Positions 1-9,161 of a stretch of DNA of 58,199 bases are shown here, piece after piece (positions within the stretch are counted from its first letter, which is position 1; every line of letters begins with the position of its first letter). The notes under the pieces were generated by a model that was not told the origin of the DNA, made no database searches, and worked only from the letters and a program-made list of their open reading frames with translations. The DNA comes from Anaerolineae bacterium. GTDB lineage: Bacteria; Chloroflexota; Anaerolineae; UBA4142; SHND01. Location of the stretch: the NCBI GenBank assembly GCA_020851635.1, contig JADZCJ010000124.1, positions 1 to 58,199 on the forward strand. Reading direction: 5' to 3'. The position numbers were made by a program, and so were the translations under genes.

Positions 1-1
1 C

Positions 2-97
2 ACCAAGCCTAACTTTTCGGATGTAGCAATGGAATTGGCGTGTAGTTTGCATAATCTGCGCGTGCGTCAGCGCAAGCGACGACTCCGAAAATTGTAA
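2..97 (+). mobile_element. Possible transposase C-terminal tail (partial)
   Basis: An open frame enters from the left edge and ends at a TAA at 95-97, giving 31 residues. It contains MELACSLHNLRVRQRKRR, which resembles the basic C-terminal tails of DDE transposases (a helix rich in LHNxRVR followed by Arg/Lys). No catalytic residue lies inside the window, so this is a family resemblance only. The truncated hydrolase starting at 126 fits an insertion having removed the first half of that gene. The spacer 98-125 would hold the element end, but no inverted repeat can be paired because the other end is outside the window. It could also be an unrelated basic protein tail. Confidence 0.35.
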
Positions 98-125
98 CGC
101 CAAAAGTTATTTCCGATAAAGTCTA

Positions 126-1100
126 ATGAACTATGTGACCGCGCGCTCCAACACCCCCCCCGCCCGCCAGCCGCCCGCGTTTTTGACGCCGGGACAGGTG
201 CTGGAATTGTCCGCGCTGCCGGGCGTGCGCTTTTATGTCTTGGGTCCGCCGCGCGACGCCCTCCAACTCAACAACATGGGCACGCACTCGTCACCCGAGC
301 TGTATCATCTCGCGCGCCGCCAGAGCGCCGACCTCGCCCAAAGGATACGGTTCAATGGTTCTGACAAATCATTCGACAGTTACCGCGAGGGGCTGAGCGC
401 GTCCGAGCGCGAACAGTTTCAAGCCGACCTGCCGTTCGATCCTGTGTTCCGCATCGAGCTCGACAACCACTCGGCGCGCAAACAATTTCTAAAATCCTAC
501 GACCGACCGGACCAAGCGTGGCGCCGCATTGACTGTGACTGGCTCGCCGCCGCCGAGGACCTTGCCCTCCAACACGACAATATGATCAACAACACCAGTC
601 TCGTCCTCGCCATCGAATTGATCGCCGATGGACGCGTGCTGCTCTTTCCCGCCGACGCACAGCTGGGCAGCTGGCTTTCGTGGCAAGACCTCGAGTTTCA
701 AATCACCGAAAACGATTGTGTCACCCGCACCGTGCGCGCAAACGATCTGTTGGCGCGGACCGTCCTGTACAAGGTCGCTCATCATTCGAGCCACAACGCC
801 ACCATCAACACAAACGGGCTTGAAGCCATGACACGCCAGGACTTGGCCGCTTTTATTCCGGTAGACCGCAAGGTGGCGTTAAAAAAAGGAGGGAGCTGGC
901 AAATGCCCGCCAGGGCGCTCTACAAACGCCTCCTCGAAAAAACCAACGGGCGCGTCCTCCGCTCGGATATCGGCTGGTCCACCTTCCGTGAACCCAACCC
1001 CGCCATCTCAAAAGCTGATTGGGACCCCGCCTGGGACGCCGCCCGCAACGCTGAAAACATCAGCGTCGAGGACCTGTATATCGAATATCGGCTCGGCTGA
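126..1100 (+). pseudogene. Metallo-beta-lactamase-fold hydrolase, N-terminally truncated
   Basis: 324 residues resembling the C-terminal half of large MBL-fold hydrolases (ComEC/RNase Z-like superfamily). The block with YVLGPPRD near residues 37-44 and the metal-ligand-like VAHHSSHNAT near 215-224 are typical, as is LLFPADAQ near 170-180, where the bridging Asp of the fold would lie. The HxHxDH metal-binding motif that defines the N-terminal half is absent. An in-frame TAA at 117-119 closes the frame just upstream of the ATG, so no more of the gene can be read in this frame. The truncation next to a transposase-like tail suggests an inactivated remnant. A short functional protein cannot be excluded, but it would lack half of the metal site. 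Confidence 0.6.
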
Positions 1101-1158
1101 TGCGTGCTCTGCGATCGGTCTCTGCGTTGCGCGCCTCGCCAAAATATAAAGAGCTATC

Positions 1159-2955
1159 GTGTCCTTTGATGCCATCTTTGTCCTGATCGTTCTCGTGACC
1201 GCTTCTGTCCTGCTGGTCACCGAGTTTTTGCGCGCTGATTTGGTGGCGCTCCTGGTGCTGGCAGCGCTCGGCGCCAGTCGAGTGCTCACTCCGCAAGAAA
1301 CGCTCTCGGGATTCAGTCGCTCCGCCGTCATCACCATTCTCGCTATCTTTATCCTCACGGCGGGTTTGCAAAAGACGGGCGTGACCTCTCATCTGGGCAA
1401 ACAGCTTGTGCGTTTTGGCGGTTCTTCGGGGACCGGAATGCTGATTGTGTTGATGGCTGCCGCGGCGTTTCTCTCTTTGTTCATGAACAATATCGCGGCG
1501 GGCGCGGTCCTCCTGCCGGTTGCCGTCGGCGTGGCGCGCGAGCACAAGCTCTCGCCCTCCAAACTGATGATGCCGCTGGCGTTTGGAACGCTGCTCGGCG
1601 GCATGGCAACGCTCTTGACCACATCAAACATTCTGGCGAGTTCTATCCTGCGCGATAACAACCTGCCGCCCTTTGCGCTCTTGACTTTTGCGCCCATCGG
1701 CATCCCCGCCGTCCTTGTCGGAATCGCATACATGGTCTTGGTCGGGCGACGCCTGTTGCCGCGGCGCGCCCCAACCGATTGGACGCGGCTGACGCAAGCG
1801 GGACGCGAGCATCTCTCTGATATTTACGAGTTGCGCGAACGATGGTTCGAAGCGCATGTGCCCGACGCGTCGCAGCTCGTCGGCAAAACCCTGCCCGAAA
1901 CGGGTTTGGGACAGGAATTGGGGATAAATGTGATTGCCGTCATACACAACGGCAAAGCGCGACTTGCGCCGCCACCGTCCACCGTCCTGCACGCAGGGGA
2001 TTTGCTCTATTTGCAGGCGCGCCAGGAACAGCTCGAGACGCTGCGGGCACGCGGTCTCGAAGTGACCGCCCGGACGCCGCCTGCCGAGTTGGGCGGTGAA
2101 AACATTCGCCTCTTTGAAATCGTGCCTTCACCCCGCGCCACCATCATCGGCAAGACACTCCGCGAAATTCAATTTCGAGACAAGTATGGCTTGAGCGTGG
2201 TCGCCATCTGGCGCGCAGGACACCCGCGCCGGGTGGAACTCGGCAGTATGCCCCTGCAAGGCGGCGATGCTCTCCTCGTATTGGGCACGACCCAGCGCGC
2301 CCAAATCCTCCAGAACGAACCCGATTTTATTGTGTTGAGCAGCGCCATCGAGCAAGAGATTCGACACCACAAAGCAAAATGGGCTGCCGTCATCATGGTG
2401 GCGGCGCTTGTAGCCAGCGCGAGCGGCGTCGTTCAGATTGCCGAAGCAATGCTCATCGGCGCGTTGGCAATGGTTTTGGTCGGCGCACTCACAATGGATG
2501 AGGCATACGCCGCGATTGACTGGCGCGTCATCTTTTTGATTGCGGGTATGCTGCCGCTGGGGCTTGCCTTGACCAAGACCGGGGCGGCTGCATACATCGG
2601 CAACGGGATCGTGACCATGCTCGGCGGATTCGGTCCTCTCGTCGTGCTGGCAAGCATTCTTGTGGTGACGATTCTCTTGACGCAGGTAATGGGTGGGCAA
2701 GCAGCCATTGTGATTCTCGCGCCGATTGCCATCGCCGCCGCCGCGCAGCTGCACAGCAACGGCTATACGTTTGTCCTGGGCGCGGCGCTTGCCAGTTCAA
2801 TGGCCTTCCTGACACCGCTCGGACATCCGATAAATATGCTGGTAATGGGTCCCGGCGGTTACAAAGTGACGGATTATTTGCGGGTCGGCGCAGTCCTCAC
2901 GCTCTTGCTCTTTGGCTTGATCATGGTATTGCTTCCCGTGCTCTATGGAATCTGA
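1159..2955 (+). CDS. SLC13/DASS-type anion permease with two RCK_C domains
   Basis: 598 residues starting at a GTG. It is a polytopic permease split in two by a cytoplasmic insert. The first membrane half (about 1-200) holds the segment FMNNIAAGAVLLPVA and FGTLLGGMATLLTTSNIL, typical of the DASS/ArsB fold. Two TrkA-C (RCK_C) domains follow (about 215-290 and 310-390), and the second membrane half (about 395-598) ends in a repeat with MAFLTPLGHPINMLVMGPGGY. Proteins with this layout are usually annotated as sodium/sulfate, citrate or dicarboxylate symporters; the substrate cannot be told from sequence. The RCK_C domains suggest ligand regulation of transport. It stands alone on the plus strand, and a bidirectional hairpin terminator follows 50 bp after the stop. 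Confidence 0.85.
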   Translation: MSFDAIFVLIVLVTASVLLVTEFLRADLVALLVLAALGASRVLTPQETLSGFSRSAVITILAIFILTAGLQKTGVTSHLGKQLVRFGGSSGTGMLIVLMAAAAFLSLFMNNIAAGAVLLPVAVGVAREHKLSPSKLMMPLAFGTLLGGMATLLTTSNILASSILRDNNLPPFALLTFAPIGIPAVLVGIAYMVLVGRRLLPRRAPTDWTRLTQAGREHLSDIYELRERWFEAHVPDASQLVGKTLPETGLGQELGINVIAVIHNGKARLAPPPSTVLHAGDLLYLQARQEQLETLRARGLEVTARTPPAELGGENIRLFEIVPSPRATIIGKTLREIQFRDKYGLSVVAIWRAGHPRRVELGSMPLQGGDALLVLGTTQRAQILQNEPDFIVLSSAIEQEIRHHKAKWAAVIMVAALVASASGVVQIAEAMLIGALAMVLVGALTMDEAYAAIDWRVIFLIAGMLPLGLALTKTGAAAYIGNGIVTMLGGFGPLVVLASILVVTILLTQVMGGQAAIVILAPIAIAAAAQLHSNGYTFVLGAALASSMAFLTPLGHPINMLVMGPGGYKVTDYLRVGAVLTLLLFGLIMVLLPVLYGI

Positions 2956-3002
2956 TTTACAGACAACTCTCGCGTCATCATCTCCCGGTTCTGCTCGAAA
3001 AC

Positions 3003-3032
3003 AAAAAACCAGCCGCTCCCCGCGACTGGTTT
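3003..3032. terminator. Bidirectional hairpin terminator (repeat copy 1)
   Basis: AAACCAG (3006-3012) pairs with CTGGTTT (3026-3032), extended inward by a CGC/GCG step. Read on the minus strand, the hairpin is followed by a T run. It lies between the convergent ends of the permease (2955) and the unknown gene ending at 3090. An almost identical copy with the same flanks is at 5881-5910. Confidence 0.75.
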
Positions 3033-3089
3033 CAATTTCCATACTTTGCGCCCTTGCGAGACACCCTCTCCTCCCGGTCCAACCACACC

Positions 3090-4139
3090 TTAACGAGAAC
3101 CTCTGTCCATCCGGGATAATCCGTTGACCGGCTGACAGCGCCAGCCGCCGGGCACATGCTCATGTAACAGCCGCAGCAGGCGCTGAGACACCAACCAAAA
3201 CGGACGGCAAGACCGGATGTAAAAAGGATCGGGATTGTCGGCGTTACTCTGCAGAACCTCGGTCAGCTCGCGAACGCGTCCCTCATGCAGATCGGTTGCC
3301 CACAGGTCCCCGACAGGCAAAGACGCACAGTTCAGCGTCAACAACGCTTCCTCTTCATAGACCGTCCGACGGCCGGGACCAAAAGCGATGTCGGATGACG
3401 CCGTGTTCAACGCCACTGTCAAGGGACGGTCGCACGTCGGGCAGCGATCCCGCACCTGCAGCGGGGTGGGAGGCGCCATCACGCGTATCGTGCCCTGCGG
3501 CGGCGCCTGCCAAAGCGGTTGCCTTCCGCCAACTTGCTCGACCGGCAAGAACTGCGGCGACTCGTGCGCTGCCATCTCTTTCCAGAGGTGGCAGAGGCGT
3601 TCTGAAATGAGTATTTCGTAGTTTTCAGTGACAGCAATTTGATCACCGGGCTGCCAGAAATCGCCGCGCAGACCGGATTCGGGATCAGCATTGTCACGCA
3701 CACGCAGCGACTGCTGTTGGCGCAGATGCGCCTGACCGCAACTCGCACAATCGAAAGTTGGCTCGATTTCCACACGATAGATCCGGCTCAGGGGTGGCGC
3801 CAGTGCGATGATTCGGTCCAACAACAACTGCGCCACGGGGGCAGTCTGTAGATCGGCAAAGCTATAATCGCTCCAACGTCTGACCGTGCGCAACAGCGGA
3901 CCGCTATCGCCTTTCTGTCCAAGCCCGCCGGAACCCGGCTCGCTCACTCTCATCTGCTCGGCAAAGGACAGGAATTCTTTCAATGTCGGGTCCTCGCTGC
4001 CGAACAGCAGCCGCGCTGAAAGGATGCTGGACCGGTCCGGATCAACATATGGATTCAGCGTCGTAATCCAGTGTCGCGGCAGATACCTGGCAGTATCCGG
4101 CCAGGAACAGGCGAGATCAATAGAGGTGAAAGAGCGCAT
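3090..4139 (-). CDS. Unrecognised protein with two CxxC zinc-ribbon-like pairs
   Basis: 349 residues from the ATG at 4137-4139, which lies 17 nt after the stop of the upstream gene. An in-frame ATG at 4196 would overlap that gene by 40 nt and gives an N-terminus of shifted composition, so the downstream start is preferred. I do not recognise the family. Visible features are CxxC pairs at 131/134 (CASCGQ) and 233/236 (CPTCDR), which could bind one zinc, and a Trp-containing, mainly hydrophilic sequence without signal peptide or membrane helix. It follows the 180-residue gene closely in the same direction, so the two are probably cotranscribed. Both sit in a block of unknown genes bracketed by duplicated terminator repeats. 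Confidence 0.6.
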   Translation of the reverse strand: MRSFTSIDLACSWPDTARYLPRHWITTLNPYVDPDRSSILSARLLFGSEDPTLKEFLSFAEQMRVSEPGSGGLGQKGDSGPLLRTVRRWSDYSFADLQTAPVAQLLLDRIIALAPPLSRIYRVEIEPTFDCASCGQAHLRQQQSLRVRDNADPESGLRGDFWQPGDQIAVTENYEILISERLCHLWKEMAAHESPQFLPVEQVGGRQPLWQAPPQGTIRVMAPPTPLQVRDRCPTCDRPLTVALNTASSDIAFGPGRRTVYEEEALLTLNCASLPVGDLWATDLHEGRVRELTEVLQSNADNPDPFYIRSCRPFWLVSQRLLRLLHEHVPGGWRCQPVNGLSRMDRGSR

Positions 4140-4156
4140 GCGATCAGAACCAAAGG

Positions 4157-4699
4157 TCAGGGCGTTCCTACAGCGTTCTTTTTGTTCTGCCACCATTGCA
4201 TAAACTGGCGCGAGCGTTCTGCACTCCGCGCGTGTAGCACGGTCTGGATATCTGCCCAGACCGCAGACCAACGCGCCGGCTCGAACAGGACAAGCATGTC
4301 GCCGGTGATGGGTGCCAGTTGCCGCGCCAGTTCGCCGAGCGCCTCGCTTTGGCTCAAACCCAGTTGCGCTTGATCGGCGGCAAAGTTGACCGGCGGTTGG
4401 TTGAGATACGTCACCACGTCGTCTAGCTTGACCTGCTGGGCTTGCTGATCTGCCCCGACCGGCCAAGCCAACGCCTGCCACTCCCCCCCGCGCACGCTAA
4501 ACTGGATCATCACATGAACGTGCTCGTATTGCACAGACGTTGTATCGCCTGCGCGCCGCGACGCGCCTGCCGCAAAGGCAAACTCGTCCACGAGAAAGCT
4601 GAATTCGCGCTGAATCTGGGACACCAAATCGTCAAGCTCGATGTGCCGCATAATGTACTCCTGCGCTGTCTGATAGTCCAGAGCAGATTCCTGATTCAT
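4157..4699 (-). CDS. Unrecognised 180-residue soluble protein
   Basis: The frame runs from ATG at 4697-4699 to TGA at 4157-4159. The product is acidic to neutral and soluble, with a predicted helical N-terminus (about 10-45), a central segment with alternating hydrophobics that looks like beta strands (about 58-85), and a Trp-rich C-terminus (WSAVWADIQ near 145 and FMQWWQNKK near 167). No catalytic motif, signal sequence or metal site is visible. It precedes the CxxC protein with a 17-nt gap, so a joint role is likely, but the function is unknown to me. Codon use resembles that of the neighbours, and the competing overlapping frame reads as low-complexity Arg/Gly, which supports this frame. 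Confidence 0.6.
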   Translation of the reverse strand: MNQESALDYQTAQEYIMRHIELDDLVSQIQREFSFLVDEFAFAAGASRRAGDTTSVQYEHVHVMIQFSVRGGEWQALAWPVGADQQAQQVKLDDVVTYLNQPPVNFAADQAQLGLSQSEALGELARQLAPITGDMLVLFEPARWSAVWADIQTVLHARSAERSRQFMQWWQNKKNAVGTP

Positions 4700-4843
4700 C
4701 TGTAGGTTAGTGCCCTTTGAGGTTTTTCACGCGGATGCTTAATTTACGCGGATTATTAAAAAACCTCCAAGCTCTTGCCACCAATCCACATGGAATCCGC
4801 TCCAGGCAAACGATGCCAAAAGCTCTGCCATAAAAGGTCAGCA

Positions 4844-5578
4844 TCAGTCAAGGCGCGCCGCGCGGCTGTGAATCCGGGCAACGGCAAGCAGCGGCGCCAC
4901 CCAGGGCAACGCCAGCAGACCAAGGACCTGGGTCAGGAGCAGAAAAAAGGCGCCGGGTTCAGCCCGCGCCACAGGCGGCGCGGTGATCAGCACGCCCGTC
5001 AAGCCAATCGCCAATAGCAGGATGCGGTCAAGCACGCGGGCTGTGCGCGCGACACGTTGGGATCGCCCCACGATCAGCGCCAGCGCCGCCGGCAGTGCCA
5101 CAAAGCCCAGACTCAACGCCATGACAAAGACCAGACTACCCAGGACGCGCGTCATCGGCGAAAACAGCCAGGCATGCCATAGTCCCGACAGTCCAAGCAG
5201 TATCATCAGCCCCGCCGCCAGTCTTCTGTGCAGGGCGACCGCGCGATAGAGTTCAGGCGATGGTCCGCGCGGCGTCTGCTCCTGGCCGCGACGTAGCCGT
5301 CGAAGGACGACCAGGCCTGCCAGACCGCCAACCAACCCGATGAACAGCGAGACCCTCAGGACTGTGCCGACCGCGGCCGGGTCGCTGTGCGGCATGTCGG
5401 GAAAGAAGACGGAACCGAACAGGACGAACGTGACCGCGGCCAGCGAACCACCCCAAACGACGCCGGCCACGAACCAGCCCTCGCCCAACAGCGGAACGTG
5501 GGTGTTGCGGGCGACGGCATCAACCAGGTCGGCTGGCAAGGAATGACCAAAGATACGTTGTGAGGAAGGTGGCGACAT
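4844..5578 (-). CDS. Unrecognised six-helix membrane protein
   Basis: 244 residues with about six predicted transmembrane segments (near 34-59, 73-95, 119-138, 143-169, 185-203 and 209-236). The N-terminus is cytoplasmic or loop-like, and a basic linker follows the second helix (RRLRRGQ near 93). GLSGLWHAWLF near 127-138 contains a His inside a helix, but there is no recognisable heme, ion or transporter signature. The upstream sequence ends in an in-frame TAG abutting this ATG and reads as hydrophobic coding-like sequence, so a degraded partner gene may have preceded it. Same strand as the next two unknown genes, 144 bp away, with an imperfect hairpin (GAGGTTTTT paired with AAAAACCTC) in the gap. 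Confidence 0.6.
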   Translation of the reverse strand: MSPPSSQRIFGHSLPADLVDAVARNTHVPLLGEGWFVAGVVWGGSLAAVTFVLFGSVFFPDMPHSDPAAVGTVLRVSLFIGLVGGLAGLVVLRRLRRGQEQTPRGPSPELYRAVALHRRLAAGLMILLGLSGLWHAWLFSPMTRVLGSLVFVMALSLGFVALPAALALIVGRSQRVARTARVLDRILLLAIGLTGVLITAPPVARAEPGAFFLLLTQVLGLLALPWVAPLLAVARIHSRAARLD

Positions 5579-5880
5579 CTATCGAAATACCGGATGCTGT
5601 CCGGTGTGACCGCCGGAACACAAGCACCCCGGATCTGACCATTGTCCTTCGCCAGCGAGGATGCTAACCAGCGCCGTCCATGCCAGCCATGCGCCGAGCT
5701 GCGCCGGTCCGAATCACCGCGTCGGCAAGCCGATCAGAAAGACGAACTGTATCGCCGCAATCTCATGTTGTTGCGCTGCCGATGTGGGCTCGAAATTATT
5801 TCACAGTTTGGAGCGCGCGTCAATGCGTTTTGCTTTGGTCCTTTTCTCACGCGACCATCCCTGCAAACCGGGATCAAATC
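5579..5880 (-). other. Non-coding stretch with degraded coding-like sequence
   Basis: No intact gene is visible. On the minus strand, one frame ends in a TAG directly touching the ATG of the 244-residue membrane protein and reads as a hydrophobic helix (AQLGAWLAWTALVSILAGE) followed by a Cys-containing tail. An in-frame TGA about 14 codons after another hydrophobic run (AAIQFVFLIGLPT) interrupts it. A neighbouring frame bridges the stop with plausible residues, so two small frameshifts in an old membrane-protein gene would explain the pattern. No start codon or ribosome-binding site accompanies it. Confidence 0.3.
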
Positions 5881-5910
5881 AAAAACCAGCCGCATCTCCG
5901 CGACTGGTTT
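5881..5910 (-). terminator. Hairpin terminator (repeat copy 2)
   Basis: AAACCAG (5883-5889) pairs with CTGGTTT (5904-5910), with inner CGC/GCG pairing and a T run on the minus strand. It lies 43 bp past the stop of the HAF-repeat gene and matches the 3003-3032 hairpin and its flanks almost base for base. Confidence 0.75.
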
Positions 5911-5952
5911 CAATTCCCATATCTTGCGCTCGCAGCTCTCGAAAATTCACCT

Positions 5953-8900
5953 TTACGGTTTGATCGTGAAACTCCGCCACGCCGATTTGCTGCACCCATG
6001 CGTATTGCACGCGCTCGCCCGCCAATAATAGGTCTGCCCTCGCGTCAACTTTTTGGCTTGATATTGCGAAGCCGCCAGGTTTTTTTCTTTGACCACTTTG
6101 GTTCCCTTTTTGCTGCCCAACCGCACCAACACCCGGTACGAGTCGGCGCACGGGACGTCGTCCCAGTCCAAAAGCACTTTTTTCTTTTTGATTTTTTTGC
6201 CGTCCCTGGGCAGCGTCAGTATCGGTTTTGTCGGTTTGGCGTTGCAGCCCCCTCCCGTCGGCACGCCGTCATTGAGCGCTTCCAGCGTCACTTGGCCGTT
6301 CGCGACCTCGAGTTGGTATTCAAAACCCGGTTCCAGCCCGCTAATTTCCACGCTGTCGAACGCGCCCGTGACCGCGCCTCCGATGTCGAGAAACGTGAAC
6401 GTGTCGCCCTGTTTCGGCGCAAAGCCCTGGCTAAACTTGAGGGCGATCACGCCGTCCAGCGCAGCCGCGTCAGTGACCCCCAAACTGCCGTATTGACCTA
6501 CATTCTTGCCCGTCACCGGAATCTCCACCCGACCGGTGGGACCCATCGTCAATGTGCCGGACACTATAAGCGTTCCCGTCACGTCTTGCGTCTGAGCGAT
6601 GGATTCGCCTCCGGCGACCGGAGGAGCGGGTGGAAAGGACACGATAATGCCGGGGGACAAGACCCCATCAATGGTAAGCCCCAGAGCGCCCACATACAGC
6701 TTGCCGTCGCCGAGGATCCCGCCGTTGGGCGCGATGTATGTCCCGTTCGTCGCAACCACCGCTTCGTTCCCATCCCACGACATCTCTAGCCAGCCCGGGC
6801 CGCCGCTGCCCACTGTCCCCGCCCCGACCCGCAAAACATCCAGCACGCGCACAAAGCCGCCATTCACAATGAGCGTACCTGTGCCAAATGTGCCTGTGCC
6901 AGCCTGCCCCAGTTCCAGGGTCTGGCAGCGCAGCATACTGTATGCGCCAACGGTCGCGTTGCCATCATACGTACGGCCGATCGCGCAGAGTCCCGCCAGT
7001 GAGTGAACTGCTTCCAAGCGGGTCGGCCCACCCCCCGGCGCGCCCAACATAACGAAAGTGCCGACGCCATCCTGGCCGATAATCAGATTGCCGTCAATGT
7101 CGACCTCTGCCTCTTTCGTGACCCCCAGGAAGGATCGACTGCCATATCCACCGATAAAGACATTGCCCAACACATCCAGGTCGGAAGGGTCGCCGTTGGC
7201 GTTGCCGTTTACAATCCAGAGGCTGCCGTTCATGATCCGCACGTCCTGGGTGACGTAGATATCGCCGCCGTTCTCTGCCTCGGCATAGCCGAACGCCCCC
7301 TGCCCGATGACCAGATCGCCCAGGAGCGCCCACATCGAGGCCTGTCCCGTGCCGGGATGCACCCCCTCCACCAACACCTGGGAGTTTTTGCTGTCCGCGC
7401 CAAAAGCCACATAGCCAGAGTTAGAGTTCACCCGGCCGCCCATCTTGACTTCCATTGTGCCGCTGACCACGTAACCAACGGCGAGATTCCCCGTGTCCCA
7501 TAGACTGCCGTCACCGCCCACATCGGCGATACCCTCACTGATCACGCCCAAACGGGACTCGGCGCTGGTCAACTGCCCGCCGGCTGTCACAAACAGTTCG
7601 CCCCGCCCTTCCTCGCCGACGGTCAGGCGGCCTGTGCCAGCCAGACTGGCGCCGCTGCTCAACACCTGCAAACGGGCCAGGGGTGGGTTGAAAGGGTCCG
7701 TCGGAGGTTTCCCGCCGATGACGGCATGGGAGAAGGTGGCTGTGCCGGAATTGACAGCGGCTGTACCCCCGTCATTCACTTGTAAGGAGGGATCCGTGGT
7801 CGAATCGGACACCATATTCAGATTCATATTGTTGAGATAGACAAAGCCGTTGGAAGCGACGATTACACGGTCAACGCGCGAAGCGTTTGGCGCCAGTTTC
7901 TGATTGCTGGAAGCCATCGCGCTGACATCCACCGAATACTGTCCGTTCAGGTCAAAGACGACGGTATCGCCATCGCCGGGGTCGCCTTGCGGATCCCAGT
8001 TGGTAGCCAGATGCCACGCCCCGCCGTTGGGGTTGACCCAGTAATAGGCGCTCGGCTTGAGCAGAAAGGCGCGCGTCGCGCCGTTGAAGGAGCCCTTACC
8101 CACAATGTATCCCTTATCGTTGATGGCGCGGGCCGATTGCAGAGTCCAGCCCGAAGTGGGGTCAATCAGACTGTTCAGGTTCTTCATCTGCCCGTCTTCC
8201 CACAGGATGGCTTGCCCGTCCGACTCGCCGACAATCAGCCCGTCGTTGTTAATGTCCCAGGCGATGCTTTGGGTTCCGCCCAAGCTTTGCATCCCGCCGT
8301 TATACAGGAAGGCGCCAATGGTGACCGGGTAACCGTCCAGCGCTAAGCGGCCGACCACCTGCCCGTTGTCGTTCATGCCGTAGGCCCTACTGTGCGCCCA
8401 ACCGCCCGTGCCCAGGTCTTGCATCCCGCCGCTCCACCGAGTGGCGTGATCGGTGATGTCCGGAGAGACGCCGATAGTCGACGCGCCCACCGCAGCCCCA
8501 CTTTCGTTGATGCCATAGCCAAAGCTGTGGCCGCCGCCCAGAGCACCCAGATCCGTCATGCCGCCGCTCCACCGAAAGGCGTGCCATTTGTAGGCGGCGG
8601 TGTCTGATTGCCCCACGACCTGGCCCGCGTTATTGATGGCAAATGCCATGCTGATCTCGCCGCCGCTGAGCGTGCCCAGGTCTATCATCGTGCCGTTTTG
8701 CCATAGAAAGGCATGATTGTAGCCGCTGCTCTTTAGGGAATACCCGACCACCTGTCCGGCATCGTTGACGCCGCGCGCCTGACTCCTGGCGCCGCCCAAG
8801 GTGCCCAGCCCCTGCATCACCCCATCTTCCCAGAGGAACGCTTGTTCGTAAGCGCCGGGCGTGTACATGCCGGCCACCTTGCCGTTCTCGCTGATGGCAA

Positions 8901-9069
8901 ACGCCTCGCTGGCGCCGCCCAGTGTGCCCACGTCGGTGACGGTGTAGCGGGGTTTGGCGGGCGGGCTTGCCAACCCACTCGCCGATACTACCGCCGGTTC
9001 GCGCGGTCCTGCATTTGATATAGTTAGCAGCGCCGCCAGCAGCGCGATGGAAAAGAGGATTTGTTTCAT
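5953..9069 (-). CDS. Secreted HAF-repeat protein with autotransporter-type repeats and Fn3 domain
   Basis: 1038 residues; the ATG at 9067-9069 has GGAG eight bases upstream. A signal peptide (MKQILFSIALLAALLTISNA) starts the protein. Residues about 40-345 hold HAF-family repeats, each with a strand like INDAGQVVG, then HAFLWQNG and a LGTLGG turn. Residues about 345-880 hold beta-helix-like repeats resembling the T5SS/PEP-CTERM-associated repeat (blocks such as GNLAVGYVVSGTMEV and LVIGQGAFGYAEAENGG). A Lys-rich linker leads to a C-terminal Fn3-like domain (about 940-1038, ending TYYWRASACNTHGCSKS). No sortase, PEP-CTERM or outer-membrane anchor is seen, so it is probably an extracellular adhesive or structural protein. 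Tandem with a paralog sharing both ends. Confidence 0.85.
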   Translation of the reverse strand: MKQILFSIALLAALLTISNAGPREPAVVSASGLASPPAKPRYTVTDVGTLGGASEAFAISENGKVAGMYTPGAYEQAFLWEDGVMQGLGTLGGARSQARGVNDAGQVVGYSLKSSGYNHAFLWQNGTMIDLGTLSGGEISMAFAINNAGQVVGQSDTAAYKWHAFRWSGGMTDLGALGGGHSFGYGINESGAAVGASTIGVSPDITDHATRWSGGMQDLGTGGWAHSRAYGMNDNGQVVGRLALDGYPVTIGAFLYNGGMQSLGGTQSIAWDINNDGLIVGESDGQAILWEDGQMKNLNSLIDPTSGWTLQSARAINDKGYIVGKGSFNGATRAFLLKPSAYYWVNPNGGAWHLATNWDPQGDPGDGDTVVFDLNGQYSVDVSAMASSNQKLAPNASRVDRVIVASNGFVYLNNMNLNMVSDSTTDPSLQVNDGGTAAVNSGTATFSHAVIGGKPPTDPFNPPLARLQVLSSGASLAGTGRLTVGEEGRGELFVTAGGQLTSAESRLGVISEGIADVGGDGSLWDTGNLAVGYVVSGTMEVKMGGRVNSNSGYVAFGADSKNSQVLVEGVHPGTGQASMWALLGDLVIGQGAFGYAEAENGGDIYVTQDVRIMNGSLWIVNGNANGDPSDLDVLGNVFIGGYGSRSFLGVTKEAEVDIDGNLIIGQDGVGTFVMLGAPGGGPTRLEAVHSLAGLCAIGRTYDGNATVGAYSMLRCQTLELGQAGTGTFGTGTLIVNGGFVRVLDVLRVGAGTVGSGGPGWLEMSWDGNEAVVATNGTYIAPNGGILGDGKLYVGALGLTIDGVLSPGIIVSFPPAPPVAGGESIAQTQDVTGTLIVSGTLTMGPTGRVEIPVTGKNVGQYGSLGVTDAAALDGVIALKFSQGFAPKQGDTFTFLDIGGAVTGAFDSVEISGLEPGFEYQLEVANGQVTLEALNDGVPTGGGCNAKPTKPILTLPRDGKKIKKKKVLLDWDDVPCADSYRVLVRLGSKKGTKVVKEKNLAASQYQAKKLTRGQTYYWRASACNTHGCSKSAWRSFTIKP

Positions 9070-9084
9070 TTGTTGTCTCCGTGT

Positions 9085-9142
9085 AACTACTCAGTCCATC
9101 TGTCATTTCTCGCTCTGCTCGAAATGACACCAGAGTAGTCAC
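9085..9142. repeat. Short palindromic element
   Basis: TGTCATTTC (9101-9109) and GAAATGACA (9121-9129) form a perfect 9-bp inverted repeat. Outer arms with ACTACTC and GAGTAGT extend it. The same core (GTCATTTC/GAAATGAC) appears in the longer palindrome at 44643-44732. It sits between the two HAF genes and may act as a terminator of the upstream one. Confidence 0.6.
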
Positions 9143-9161
9143 GTCTCCGTTCAATAAGTCC

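Noticed and set aside
3070-3090. Remnant of the Fn3-encoding sequence of the HAF genes
   Set aside because: A 15-base match (GTCCAACCACACCTT) without wider similarity; too short to claim common origin.
5680-6789. 369-codon plus-strand frame opposite the HAF-repeat gene
   Set aside because: Arg/His-rich, no family features, no ribosome-binding site; it mirrors the repeats of the minus-strand gene.
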